In this document: one piece after another, positions 9,191-17,274 of the stretch
Numbering within the stretch: position 1 is the first letter of the stretch
Layout of the letters: the number at the start of each line of letters is the position of its first letter
Assembly: GCF_013403875.1 (NCBI RefSeq)
Contig: NZ_JACBNX010000006.1
Location: 62,001-126,000, forward strand
Direction: 5' to 3'
Length of the DNA: 64,000 nt
Source: Burkholderia guangdongensis
Lineage (GTDB): Bacteria; Pseudomonadota; Gammaproteobacteria; Burkholderiales; Burkholderiaceae
Notes under the pieces: generated by a model
What the model was told of the DNA's origin: nothing
Seen by the model: only the letters and a program-made list of their open reading frames with translations
Databases searched by the model: none
Translations under genes and position numbers: made by a program

Positions 9191-10265
9191 GTGCCGGCTC
9201 CGATGCAGCCGCTTGGGCCGCCTGCGCTGCGCGGTGCGCGTCGAGCGCGGTCAGATGCTCCTGCGCACGGGTGCGCAGCATCCGGCGCACGCGCGACATG
9301 CCGACGTCGTGCTGATACAGGTTCTCGTGATCGCGCGCGTGCGGCGCGAGGCTTTCGAGCACGTAGCGGTCCTGCTCGAGCACCGCCCAGTGCAGCCCCT
9401 CGAGGCGGTTGCGGTACAGGAAGCGCCACACGTCGCGTTCCCAGCCGCTGACCTTGCGGGTGCGCCAGAAATAGGCCTGGCAATGGTCGTCGTCGACCGG
9501 CGTCGCAAAGCCGATGATCCCGAAGTTGCCGCCCGGGCCGAACTTCTGCTGATACGGAATCGCGAGGCGCATCCACAGGCAGCCGGTCTCGCCGAGCTCG
9601 ACCCAGTCGAAGTTCACGTCGCGCTGGCCGACCTTCTCGAACATCAGGCCGCTTTCGGTCTTGCGCACGCGCATGTCGGCCTGCTTGTCGCCTTCGGCCA
9701 TCGAGTGCGACGTCGCGTGCAGGTACGCGCCGTGCATCGGGTCCATCACGTTGTCGATCGCGTACTGGTAATTGCAGTTCCAGTTCGACATGCAGAGGAA
9801 ATGCGCGTGCTCGTCCGACACGAGCTCCTCCGGCAGCACGAGCGGCGCCGGTTCCTTGTGCAGGTCGTCGCCGAACCACAGAAAGATCGCGCCGGCCTTC
9901 TCCTCGACCGGATACGACTTCACGCAGGTCGTGCCTTCCATCGGGCAGTTCGCGACGGCCGGCACGCGTTCGACGGTGCCTTCACCGTTCACTTCGATGC
10001 CGTGATACCAGCAGGCGACGCTGTTGCCGAGATTCCAGCCCAGCGACAGGCGCGCGCCACGGTGCGGGCAGCGATCCTCGAGCGCGTGGACCTTGCCGTC
10101 CTGACCGCGCCACAGCACGATCTGCTCGGACAGGCGCGTGATGCCGATCGGCGCGTTCGCGACCTGCCAGCTCGGGGCAACGGGGTACCAGTAGTTCTTG
10201 ATGCCGCGGTCGAGGTAGGCGCGGACCGGATCGGCGGAGGAATGCGATTGAGCGGGGGACGTCAT
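9183..10265 (-). CDS. Rieske-type aromatic ring-hydroxylating oxygenase, alpha subunit
   Basis: 360 aa. The N-terminal Rieske [2Fe-2S] domain has Cys66, His68, Cys85 and His88. The C-terminal catalytic domain carries the mononuclear iron motif around Asp171-Asn172, His178 and His183 (DPMHGAYLH). The length and the lack of an adjacent beta subunit fit the alpha-only VanA/phenoxybenzoate dioxygenase-type oxygenases. It is probably the first committed step of the pathway, receiving electrons from the ferredoxin at 10625-10942 and the reductase at 1-299. It starts 46 nt after the small protein gene. Confidence 0.92.
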   Translation of the reverse strand: MTSPAQSHSSADPVRAYLDRGIKNYWYPVAPSWQVANAPIGITRLSEQIVLWRGQDGKVHALEDRCPHRGARLSLGWNLGNSVACWYHGIEVNGEGTVERVPAVANCPMEGTTCVKSYPVEEKAGAIFLWFGDDLHKEPAPLVLPEELVSDEHAHFLCMSNWNCNYQYAIDNVMDPMHGAYLHATSHSMAEGDKQADMRVRKTESGLMFEKVGQRDVNFDWVELGETGCLWMRLAIPYQQKFGPGGNFGIIGFATPVDDDHCQAYFWRTRKVSGWERDVWRFLYRNRLEGLHWAVLEQDRYVLESLAPHARDHENLYQHDVGMSRVRRMLRTRAQEHLTALDAHRAAQAAQAAASEPAHG

Positions 10266-10311
10266 CAGTGTGCTCCGGATGCGTAGAGGTCAGGGTCGAC
10301 GGGGCGCGCGG

Positions 10312-10623
10312 TCATTCCGCGAGCGAGGCCACTTCCGAGCGGAAGCGCTCGGTGGTCCACAACGCACCGTCCGGCGTGCGGAAGCCGAGACGGTTCAGCC
10401 CGTCGACCACGTCGGCGAGTTCGGTCGCGCCGGCGCCGAACACCTGCTCGAGCGCATCGCCGAAGTCATTCTCGTACCGGGTCGGCTCGGCCTTGCGGGT
10501 CTGCCAGATCTGGTTCTCGACCTGGCCCGGTTGCTCGATCTGCCCCTTGCCCGCGACGTTGTTCGGCTCGGGCGCCTTCCACGGCTTCAGATACGGATTG
10601 AAGTTCACGGTCGCTTCCTTCAT
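10312..10623 (-). CDS. Small protein with recombinase-like helix-turn-helix C-terminus
   Basis: 103 aa. The N-terminal half is polar with no recognised motif. The C-terminal 40 residues (LNRLGFRTPDGALWT...) look like the helix-turn-helix-like domain of serine recombinases, but there is no catalytic domain, so it is not a recombinase. Small proteins of this kind are, to my memory, encoded next to Rieske oxygenase genes in some aromatic and indole-degradation loci and may be an accessory subunit. The ATG sits directly after the ferredoxin stop, consistent with co-expression with both Rieske proteins. Confidence 0.65.
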   Translation of the reverse strand: MKEATVNFNPYLKPWKAPEPNNVAGKGQIEQPGQVENQIWQTRKAEPTRYENDFGDALEQVFGAGATELADVVDGLNRLGFRTPDGALWTTERFRSEVASLAE

Positions 10624-10624
10624 G

Positions 10625-10942
10625 TCATTCCACCTTGATCTGGATTTCCTCGCCGGCGAGACGCACTGCGTACTGCTTCAGTGCACGGCCGCCGGGCCCC
10701 TTCAGACATTCGCCGGTCTTGATGTCGAACACCGCTTCGTGCAGCGGGCATTCGACGGTGCCTTCGTCGACGAAGCCCTGCGTCAGCAGCGCGTATGCGT
10801 GCGGACACACGTTCTCGAGTGCGTACACCTCGTCGCCGACTCGATAAATCCCGATTTCGACGCCGTCGGCGCGCTTGAACTCGACCGGCGTGTCCTCGGA
10901 CAGCGCGCCGGCGTGTCCGGCGCAAACCCATTGCTCTGACAT
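10625..10942 (-). CDS. Rieske [2Fe-2S] ferredoxin
   Basis: 105 aa. The cluster-binding residues are Cys46, His48, Cys65 and His68 (CPH...CPLH), as in small soluble Rieske ferredoxins that carry electrons from a flavin reductase to a ring-hydroxylating oxygenase. It is the first gene of the leftward operon. The ATG at 10942 is preceded by AAGGAAGGG; a longer in-frame extension upstream has no ribosome site and would run across the operator. A TATAAT hexamer (complement of 11016-11021) and the GTTCC-N6-GGAAC site at 10982 lie upstream. Confidence 0.9.
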   Translation of the reverse strand: MSEQWVCAGHAGALSEDTPVEFKRADGVEIGIYRVGDEVYALENVCPHAYALLTQGFVDEGTVECPLHEAVFDIKTGECLKGPGGRALKQYAVRLAGEEIQIKVE

Positions 10943-10981
10943 GTCACACCCTTCCTTCAGATCGACTTTCGGTTTCCGTTT

Positions 10982-10997
10982 GTTCCATATTAGGAAC
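10982..10997. promoter_or_regulatory. Probable IclR operator 1 (GTTCC-N6-GGAAC)
   Basis: A perfect inverted repeat, GTTCC ATATTA GGAAC, 40 nt upstream of the ferredoxin ATG. It lies about 19-34 nt downstream of a consensus TATAAT on the minus strand (11016-11021), i.e. around the transcription start. The same 5-bp arms with the same spacing recur at 11267-11282 before the divergent porin gene. A site here would block or modulate transcription of the catabolic operon. IclR ownership is inferred from the two IclR genes. Confidence 0.6.
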
Positions 10998-11266
10998 GTC
11001 AGTTTATGGATGGTGATTATAGGAGCGACTTCGACGGAAAAAAACGAAAAGCTGCACGCCCTAGGGAAAACACCGACTGTGCGCTCGGGCGTTGTTCGCC
11101 AGTATCGGCGAAATCCCGAATTTTTCTTATGTTTCACGTGTTTATAAGGGATTCCACGCACGCCGGCAATGGCCAGCCTCGCGTGTGCCCGAGCGTTCTG
11201 ACCCGAAAAATTTATTTTTTTCCACCGTCTTCGGCCCTCTATACTTCATTCCACCAGAGGCACGTC

Positions 11267-11282
11267 GTTCCTTATATGGAAC
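11267..11282. promoter_or_regulatory. Probable IclR operator 2 (GTTCC-N6-GGAAC)
   Basis: A perfect inverted repeat, GTTCC TTATAT GGAAC, about 22 nt downstream of the TATACT hexamer at 11240-11245 and 111 nt upstream of the porin ATG. Arms and spacing match operator 1, so one regulator probably controls both the porin and the catabolic operon. Confidence 0.6.
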
Positions 11283-11393
11283 ATAAAAAGCGCCCCCAAC
11301 AATGTGAGAAAGCGCGCGACCGACCAGGCGCGGCCGGCCATCCGTTTCGCGCGCCACGCCCCGTGTTCATCTAGCAAAGATTCAGGAGATCAA

Positions 11394-12473
11394 ATGGTCA
11401 AGCATGCGATTGCAGCAGCAGTCATCGGAATGGGCGCCGTGTCCGGCGCGTGGGCGCAGAGCAGCGTGACGCTGTACGGCAGCCTCGACGCGGGCGTCGC
11501 CTACGTGAACAACGTCGGCGGCCACACGAAATGGTCGGAAATCCAGGGCAACACGCAGCCCGACCGCTGGGGTCTGCGTGGGCGCGAGGACCTGGGCGGC
11601 GGGCTCGCCGCGGTCTTCCAGCTCGAAAACGGCTTCGCGACGAACACCGGCGCGCTGTCGACCGCGAACACGCTGTTCAACCGCGCCGCATTCGTCGGCC
11701 TGAGCTCCGACACCTACGGCACGCTGACGCTCGGCCGCCAGTCCACGCTGACGTTCGACTCCCTGGGCCCGCTCAGCACCGCGTATCTCGCGATGAGCTG
11801 GTACGCGTTCCATCCGGGCAACATCGACGGCCTCGCGCTGACCGGCAACGTGCCGTACAACAACTCGGTCAAATATCGCTCGCCGACCTTCTGGGGCATC
11901 ACGGGCGCGGCGCAGATGGCGCTGGGCAACACGACGAATTTCTCGAACGGCAAGTCGGTCAGCGCGAGCCTCAGCTACGCGAACGGCCCGTTCAAGGCCG
12001 CGGCCGTTTACTCGGATGAGCACAACCGTTCGATCCTGATCAGCCAGACCGGGATCGCGAGCTTCCAGGGTCAGAACACGGCGGCCGGCTATCTGGCCGA
12101 CAAGGTCGAGAACATCGGCGCCGGCGCGTCGTACAACTTCGGTCCGGTGCTCGTGCACGGCCTGTACACGCGCGTGAAGATGCAGTCGAACGGCTTCTCG
12201 AACACGTTCCAGAGCTACGACGCCGGCGCGAACGTGAACACGAGCGCGTTCAACACGATCGCGGGCGGCGCGGCGACGTCGACGCTCTCCGGCAAGCGCT
12301 GGACGCAGTTCGAACTCGGCGACATCTACTCGCTGTCGAAGCGCACGCAGCTCTACGCGAACGTGCTGTACGAGCACGCGAGCGGCGGCGCGCAAGCGGC
12401 GTTCTTCACGGCGGGCACGTCGAGCTCCGCGAACCAGGTCGTCGTGCTCACGGGGATTCATCACTCGTTCTGA
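11394..12473 (+). CDS. OmpC-like outer-membrane porin
   Basis: 359 aa. A signal peptide is probably cut after AWA at residue 21. The mature start QSSVTLYGSLDAGV is typical of Burkholderia trimeric 16-strand porins, and the chain ends in HHSF with the C-terminal Phe needed for BAM recognition. AGGAG precedes the ATG. It is divergent from the Rieske/extradiol operon and shares its probable operator, so it likely lets the aromatic substrate through the outer membrane. A rho-independent terminator follows at 12530. Pore selectivity cannot be read from sequence. Confidence 0.92.
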   Translation: MVKHAIAAAVIGMGAVSGAWAQSSVTLYGSLDAGVAYVNNVGGHTKWSEIQGNTQPDRWGLRGREDLGGGLAAVFQLENGFATNTGALSTANTLFNRAAFVGLSSDTYGTLTLGRQSTLTFDSLGPLSTAYLAMSWYAFHPGNIDGLALTGNVPYNNSVKYRSPTFWGITGAAQMALGNTTNFSNGKSVSASLSYANGPFKAAAVYSDEHNRSILISQTGIASFQGQNTAAGYLADKVENIGAGASYNFGPVLVHGLYTRVKMQSNGFSNTFQSYDAGANVNTSAFNTIAGGAATSTLSGKRWTQFELGDIYSLSKRTQLYANVLYEHASGGAQAAFFTAGTSSSANQVVVLTGIHHSF

Positions 12474-12529
12474 GTGGACGGCACACGAACCGCGCGGCGC
12501 ATGTCCTGCATGCGCTGCCGCAAACGACA

Positions 12530-12555
12530 AGAGCGGCCTCGGCCGCTCTTTTTTT
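12530..12555 (+). terminator. Rho-independent terminator after the porin gene
   Basis: A 9-bp perfect stem, AGAGCGGCC / GGCCGCTCT, with a 2-nt loop is followed by seven T residues, 56 nt past the porin stop. It has no T-run in the opposite direction, so it serves the rightward porin transcript. Confidence 0.85.
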
Positions 12556-12585
12556 GCGTTGTGCTTGCGTCGCCGCGTCGCCGAC

Positions 12586-13530
12586 TCAGAACATCGCCAC
12601 CCGCCGCCGCGCATGCGCGAATGTCGGATCGCTGTCGAGCGGCCGGTAGTTCAGGCGCTGCGACAGATCGACCGCCGCGCCGCAAACGCCCTCGACGAGC
12701 CGCTCCTTCTCGCGCGCCTCGCCGATCTGCGAGCGTGGCACGGTCGCGGTGATCGCCGCGACGATCGCGCCCGACTGATCGCGCACCGGCGCGGTCACGG
12801 CCGAGATGCCGGACTCGAACGCGGATTCGCTCATCGCGTAGCCGAGCCGCGCGTACTGACGCACGCGCTCGTATAGCTCGTCGACCGTGTCGGGCGTGTG
12901 CTCGGTGAAACGCTCGAGACGCTTTTCCGGATAGAGCTGGCGCAGCGCGTCGCGGGTCAGGTCGCCCATCAGCACATGGCCGTGCACGGTCGCGTGCGCG
13001 GGCATTCGCGTGCCGACGTGGACCTTCACGGTGCCGAACATCGACGTATTGCTCTGCGCCTTCGCGACGAACACGACATCGCGCTCGTCGCGGATCAGCA
13101 GATGCGTGGTGAAGCCGGTCGCGTCGCGCAGCCGTTCGAGGACCGGCGTGCCGAGATCGGTGAGCTCGAGCGAGTTCAGGTATTCGAAGCCGAGCCGCAG
13201 CACGGCGACGCCGAGCCGGAAATAGCGGTCGCCGTTCACCCGCTCAAGAAAGCCGAGCGATTCGAGCGTCTGCAGCAGACGAAACACCGTCGTGCGCGGA
13301 ATGCCGAGCCGCTTCGACAGTTCGGGGGCGCCGAGTACCTGCTCGCGCGCGGAGAATTCGGTGAGAATCCGCAGGCCGCGTTCGAGCCCCGGCACGAGAT
13401 ACGACGGCGCGCCGCCGGCCGATTCATCGGCGGCGGGCTGCTCCGGCGCATCGTCCGCCGGCGCGGCGCGGCGCGCGCCGCTCGCGTCGGCGGCCGCCTG
13501 CGCGGCGTCGCCCTTCGTTGTTTTGGCCAT
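12586..13530 (-). CDS. IclR-family transcriptional regulator (second paralog)
   Basis: 314 aa. An Ala-rich N-terminal extension of about 45 residues precedes the winged helix, whose core (LGAPELSKRLG...RTTVFRLL) is nearly identical to that of the IclR at 6053-6925. The effector domain carries the same HATVHGHVLM segment. The pair probably arose by duplication and may cross-regulate. The ATG at 13530 is preferred; a TTG ten codons upstream is also in frame. An inverted repeat at 13559-13579 just upstream may be an autoregulatory site. The gene converges on the porin. Confidence 0.9.
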   Translation of the reverse strand: MAKTTKGDAAQAAADASGARRAAPADDAPEQPAADESAGGAPSYLVPGLERGLRILTEFSAREQVLGAPELSKRLGIPRTTVFRLLQTLESLGFLERVNGDRYFRLGVAVLRLGFEYLNSLELTDLGTPVLERLRDATGFTTHLLIRDERDVVFVAKAQSNTSMFGTVKVHVGTRMPAHATVHGHVLMGDLTRDALRQLYPEKRLERFTEHTPDTVDELYERVRQYARLGYAMSESAFESGISAVTAPVRDQSGAIVAAITATVPRSQIGEAREKERLVEGVCGAAVDLSQRLNYRPLDSDPTFAHARRRVAMF

Positions 13531-13558
13531 GTGCGCCTGAAGTGGAGAGAGGTTCAAC

Positions 13559-13579
13559 AATCAACGTATCCCGTTGATT
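13559..13579. promoter_or_regulatory. Inverted repeat upstream of the second IclR gene
   Basis: AATCAACG TATCC CGTTGATT has 8-bp perfect arms with a 5-nt spacer and lies 29 nt upstream of the IclR ATG. It differs from the GTTCC-N6-GGAAC sites. It may be an autoregulatory operator; no other function is apparent. Confidence 0.45.
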
Positions 13580-13757
13580 CACAATTTTAACTTCGGGCAA
13601 ACGCGAAGCGGCCGCTCGAGCGCAGTTAATTATGCCCTGATTACATTGTCACGCAACCCGGCGAGCGGCGGCGCACCCTACCTACGGATCGCCGCCCCCT
13701 CCGCTGCTCCGGGTCGAACGCATGACGCCGGAATCGCGAGCGCGCCGAGGCGCCCGG

Positions 13758-15887
13758 TCATGTCCGCAGCAGCTTCCTGCTCCATTGACCGATTTCTTCG
13801 AGCGTTTCGGCAGCCTCCGGCAGGAACGGGAAGAGCGTAAAGACGTGAACCGAATCGGACACCATCCGCAGCTGCACGTCCACGCCGGCGGCCTTCGCGC
13901 TTTCCGCGAAGCGAGTCGCATCGCTTTCCAGCACCTCGCCGTGCACCGCGGACAGGAAGACCGGCGGAAGATCCGCGAGATTCGCGAACAGCGGCGACAC
14001 CATCGGATCCGTCGGCTCGTGCCCCTGGAAATACGACGCGACGAGATTGGACAGCGTCTCCCGGTTGGCGGCCGGGTCGTCGCCCGAGTTCGCCAGAACC
14101 GATGCGCCGCCGAGCGTGAGATCGGTGAGCGCGCAGATCGCGATCACGCCGGCCGGTAGCGGCAGACCGGCGCGACGCAACGCGGCGGCCAGCGCCAGCG
14201 CGAGCCCGCCCCCCGACGATTCGCCGCTCAGGAAGAGCGTCGAAGGGTCGACGCCCGACGCGAGCAAACCGCGATACGCACCGAATGCATCGTCGATCGC
14301 CGCCGGATACGGATGCTCGGGCGCCAGGCGATAGTCGACCGTGTAGCACGGGCCGTTCAGCGCGCGCGACAGACGGCTGGCGTACTCGACCGAACTCTTC
14401 GCCGAACCGAGCACGTAGCCGCCGCCGTGGAAATGCAGCACGGTCGCACGTGGCGCGGCGCCGGCAGTTGTCACCCGCAACGCGCTCACCCCGTGCAGGT
14501 CGACGTCCGATACGTCGGCGCTCGCCGGCGGCGGGAACTGCGTCAGCAGGAACCGTTCATAGGCGGCACGCTGACCCCGGTCGCCCCGGGCGATATCGTC
14601 CGGCGTAAACACCCCCTTCCAGAGATCGAACGCGCGCTGGCTCTCCGGACGCGCCATGCGCTTGCCTTCGCGCGCCGCGCTGAGCCCGACGACCTCGCCG
14701 GGCGGCAACTTGACCGCCTGAACGATGTCGTGCCCCCATGCGAACGACCACGATGCCTCGGCCAGCGGATCGATGCGCGAGAGCCCCTTGAGGCGGCCGT
14801 TGCGCTGACGCACGCGCGCCTCGTCAGGCTCGTGCGCCCAGTCGACGACGAAGCGGGCGCCGGCCTGAATCCGCGTGGTTCGAGGCTGGCGGCGCTGCTC
14901 GTATTCCAGCAGCGCGTCCTGAACGCCGGCCCGGCCATGGTTCCGCAGGCAGACCGCGAGCGCCCACGCGTCCTCGATCGCCTGGCAGGCCCCTTGCGCG
15001 AGATACGGCACCATCGCATGCGCCGCGTCGCCGAGCAGCGCAATCCGGCCGTCGCTCCAGTGCTCGATCGGGTCGCGGTGATACATCCCGGTGATGAATG
15101 CCGAATCCACGGCTTCCAGCATCTTCCGCACGGTCGGCTCGGCCCCCTCGAACGAGCGCCGCAGTTGCGCGACGTCGCCGGACTGCGTCCACGACTCGCG
15201 GCTCACTTCCGTGGCGGGCACCGACGCCAGAATGCTGTAGAGATCCTTGCGAACCCAGTACGACACGATATTCCTGCCGACGCCGAACCAGTTGTTGCCC
15301 GCGACCGGCAGCTTCAGGCCCGTGAGCCGGTCCGCGGGAATGAGCGAGCGCCACATCAGGATGTTCGCGAACTGCTTCTCCTCGGGCCCCCGCAACGCGG
15401 TCCGCACCGCCGAGTGAATGCCGTCCGCGCCGATCACCGCGTCGCCGCGAATGACTTCCCCGGTCTGCAGCGTCACACAGGCGCCATCATCGTCCTGCGA
15501 CACGGACGCGCATTCCGCGCCCAGCCGCACGACGCCGGGCGGCAGCGCGTTCGCGAGCAAGTCGATCAGGTCCGCGCGATGGACGTTGTACAGCAGCCCG
15601 CCGTAACGGGCTTGCGCCGCCTTTCCGAGCGGCGCGACGTACAGCAGGCGCCCGGTCGACAACTCCAGGTAATCGAAGCGCTCGGGCACCGTTGCGATCT
15701 TCGCGAGCGCCGGCTCGAGCCCCAATTCCCGCAGCACGATCGTCCCGTTCGCGGCGATCTGGACCCCCGCGCCCACCTCGGTCAACCGCGGTGCCCGCTC
15801 CAGTACAATCGGCTCGATACCGTGATGCAGTAGGGCCAGCGCTGTCGTCAGCCCGCCTACGCCTCCACCCACAATGACAATTTTCAC
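13758..15887 (-). CDS. Fusion: group A flavin monooxygenase + HSL-type alpha/beta hydrolase
   Basis: 709 aa. Residues 1-390 are a salicylate-hydroxylase-like flavoprotein monooxygenase with GGGVGG at 7-12, a central GADGIHSAVR segment and the second FAD motif GDAAHAMVPYLAQG. The C-terminal third is a complete hormone-sensitive-lipase-family hydrolase: HGGG oxyanion hole at 487, Ser557 in GESSG, Glu651 and His681. One chain may thus hydroxylate a ring and hydrolyse an ester or amide. GTG at 15887 is preferred (GGAG nine nt upstream, start MKIVIVGGG as usual for the family); TTG at 15902 is possible. It is divergent from the TetR gene. The substrate is unknown. Confidence 0.88.
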   Translation of the reverse strand: MKIVIVGGGVGGLTTALALLHHGIEPIVLERAPRLTEVGAGVQIAANGTIVLRELGLEPALAKIATVPERFDYLELSTGRLLYVAPLGKAAQARYGGLLYNVHRADLIDLLANALPPGVVRLGAECASVSQDDDGACVTLQTGEVIRGDAVIGADGIHSAVRTALRGPEEKQFANILMWRSLIPADRLTGLKLPVAGNNWFGVGRNIVSYWVRKDLYSILASVPATEVSRESWTQSGDVAQLRRSFEGAEPTVRKMLEAVDSAFITGMYHRDPIEHWSDGRIALLGDAAHAMVPYLAQGACQAIEDAWALAVCLRNHGRAGVQDALLEYEQRRQPRTTRIQAGARFVVDWAHEPDEARVRQRNGRLKGLSRIDPLAEASWSFAWGHDIVQAVKLPPGEVVGLSAAREGKRMARPESQRAFDLWKGVFTPDDIARGDRGQRAAYERFLLTQFPPPASADVSDVDLHGVSALRVTTAGAAPRATVLHFHGGGYVLGSAKSSVEYASRLSRALNGPCYTVDYRLAPEHPYPAAIDDAFGAYRGLLASGVDPSTLFLSGESSGGGLALALAAALRRAGLPLPAGVIAICALTDLTLGGASVLANSGDDPAANRETLSNLVASYFQGHEPTDPMVSPLFANLADLPPVFLSAVHGEVLESDATRFAESAKAAGVDVQLRMVSDSVHVFTLFPFLPEAAETLEEIGQWSRKLLRT

Positions 15888-15909
15888 GACAAGTTTCTCC
15901 AATCGAGTT

Positions 15910-15935
15910 AGTTAACCAACTATAGTTAATTAACT
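15910..15935. promoter_or_regulatory. Tandem AGTTAAYYAACT operators between fusion gene and tetR
   Basis: Two 12-mers, AGTTAACCAACT and AGTTAATTAACT (the second a perfect palindrome), are separated by 2 nt, giving a 14-nt period. They fill the 66-nt gap between the divergent monooxygenase-hydrolase and TetR genes. This is the expected place and symmetry for a TetR-family operator controlling both genes. Confidence 0.65.
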
Positions 15936-15953
15936 GAAAACGGTAAAGTAGCA

Positions 15954-16640
15954 ATGACATCAGGGAAAACACTGAGATCGGATGGCGCCGAAACGCGGAC
16001 ACGTCTGAAGGAAGAGGCCCAGCGGCTGTTTGCTCAACGGGGCGTGGACGGTGTGTCCGTGCAGGACATCATTTCGGCTGCCGGGCAGCGCAATAGCGCG
16101 TCACTGCGCTATTACTTCGGCAACAAGCTCGAGTTGGCCCGGGAGCTCGTGGTGGAAGGCGCACGCCTGATCGATGAGGAACGCCAGGCGCGCGTCGACG
16201 CGCTGGAGGCCGGGCACGCGGTCACGCTCCGCGCGGTGCTGGAAGCGCTGGTGTTTCCGGTGCTGAGCCTCGCCGACCGCACGGGCCAGGCGACGTATAT
16301 CCGGATGATTTCCAATCTGCAGCTCAATAACCGCGCCTTCTTGCGCGATGCACTGGAAAACAAGTGGAACGTCGGGTACCAGCGTTGCCTCGCCCATATT
16401 CGAGCGTTACTGCCCGAGATTCCGCCCCGGATTCTCGATCACCGGCTGTCGCTGGTGGGGATCTACGGCAATGCCGCGCTGGCCGCGTGGGAAACCAGTC
16501 GCGACAACGGCGAGCCGGATCGCCTGTGGTCGCCCCGATACGCCGTCTCCAGCCTGATCGACAGTTTCGAGAGCATGCTCGGCGCGGCCCCGTCGCAGCA
16601 GACGCAGGCGCTTTGGGCGGAGACGTCCGCACCCCGGTGA
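15954..16640 (+). CDS. TetR-family transcriptional regulator
   Basis: 228 aa. The N-terminal TetR DNA-binding domain (residues about 15-60) has the GVDGVSVQDII...LRYYFGNK helix-turn-helix pattern, followed by a C-terminal ligand-binding region without a recognised ligand signature. It is divergently transcribed from the monooxygenase-hydrolase fusion and separated from it by tandem AGTTAAYYAACT repeats, so it most likely represses that gene and itself until a substrate binds. It converges on the AlkB-like gene. Confidence 0.9.
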   Translation: MTSGKTLRSDGAETRTRLKEEAQRLFAQRGVDGVSVQDIISAAGQRNSASLRYYFGNKLELARELVVEGARLIDEERQARVDALEAGHAVTLRAVLEALVFPVLSLADRTGQATYIRMISNLQLNNRAFLRDALENKWNVGYQRCLAHIRALLPEIPPRILDHRLSLVGIYGNAALAAWETSRDNGEPDRLWSPRYAVSSLIDSFESMLGAAPSQQTQALWAETSAPR

Positions 16641-16644
16641 GTCC

Positions 16645-16675
16645 GTCCGGATGAAGCACGCGCCGCTATCCGGAC
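16645..16675. terminator. Hairpin between convergent tetR and AlkB-like genes
   Basis: GTCCGGAT and ATCCGGAC form an 8-bp perfect stem around a 15-nt loop, placed right after the tetR stop and overlapping the last codons of the AlkB-like gene. There is no T-run on either side, so it is a structural or factor-dependent terminator at best. Confidence 0.35.
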
Positions 16676-17274
16676 GCCCGCGCCGGCGACGCGATCCGGC
16701 GGAACGTCAGGTTGATCCGCTCGCCCTGCACCGCGGGCGCCTTCGGGATCCGGTGCTGCCATTGCGCCTGCGTGCTGCCGCGCATCACGAGCAGACTGCC
16801 GTGCGTCAGACGATACGTCTGCACGGCGCCTGTCGCGCGATGCCGCAGATCGAACGCGCGCGTGCTGCCGAGGCTCACCGACGCGATCACCGGCGCATCG
16901 CCGAGTTCGGGCTCGCTGTCCGCGTGCCAGCCCATGCTGTCGTTGCCGTTGCGGTAGCGGTTCAGCAGCACGCTGTTGAAGCGCACGCCGCATATCTGCT
17001 CGGCCGCGTGCCGCAATTCGAGCACGGCGGGCGTCCACGGCGCGGGCACGTTGCGGATCCCCGAATACACGTAGACGGCGTCCGGCTCGCCCTGCCACGC
17101 GGTGAGCCGCGGCAGCGGAATGCGGCCGCGCGGCGTGCGGATCGCATCCTGGCGCCACGCGACCTCGTCGATCAGCGCGGTCAGCATCCGGTCGGCCAGC
17201 TCGCGGGAAAGCCAGTCCGGATACCAGTCCACGTCGGGCGCGGGCGTGTCATCGAAAAGATCGAACGTCGACAT
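16666..17274 (-). CDS. AlkB-like 2-oxoglutarate/Fe(II) dioxygenase
   Basis: 202 aa. The double-stranded beta-helix motif [11 protein letters not shown] supplies the HxD iron ligands. The distal His lies in the QWQHRIPK segment and the 2-oxoglutarate-binding Arg in NLTFRR near the C-terminus. The family repairs N-alkylated bases in DNA or RNA by oxidative demethylation. The length resembles AlkB2/ALKBH2-type proteins more than E. coli AlkB. The ATG at 17274 is preferred over an upstream TTG. It is monocistronic and no Ada-type neighbour is seen. Confidence 0.85.
   Translation of the reverse strand: MSTFDLFDDTPAPDVDWYPDWLSRELADRMLTALIDEVAWRQDAIRTPRGRIPLPRLTAWQGEPDAVYVYSGIRNVPAPWTPAVLELRHAAEQICGVRFNSVLLNRYRNGNDSMGWHADSEPELGDAPVIASVSLGSTRAFDLRHRATGAVQTYRLTHGSLLVMRGSTQAQWQHRIPKAPAVQGERINLTFRRIASPARASG

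Larger units (their letters stand above)
10943..11393. promoter_or_regulatory. Divergent control region, catabolic operon / porin
   Basis: 451 nt without a gene, noticeably more AT-rich than its flanks. It contains a leftward -10 element (TATAAT on the minus strand, 11016-11021), a rightward -10-like TATACT at 11240-11245, and one GTTCC-N6-GGAAC palindrome on the downstream side of each. Neither -10 has a good -35 hexamer. I see no small open frame with a convincing ribosome site in the interval. Confidence 0.55.
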
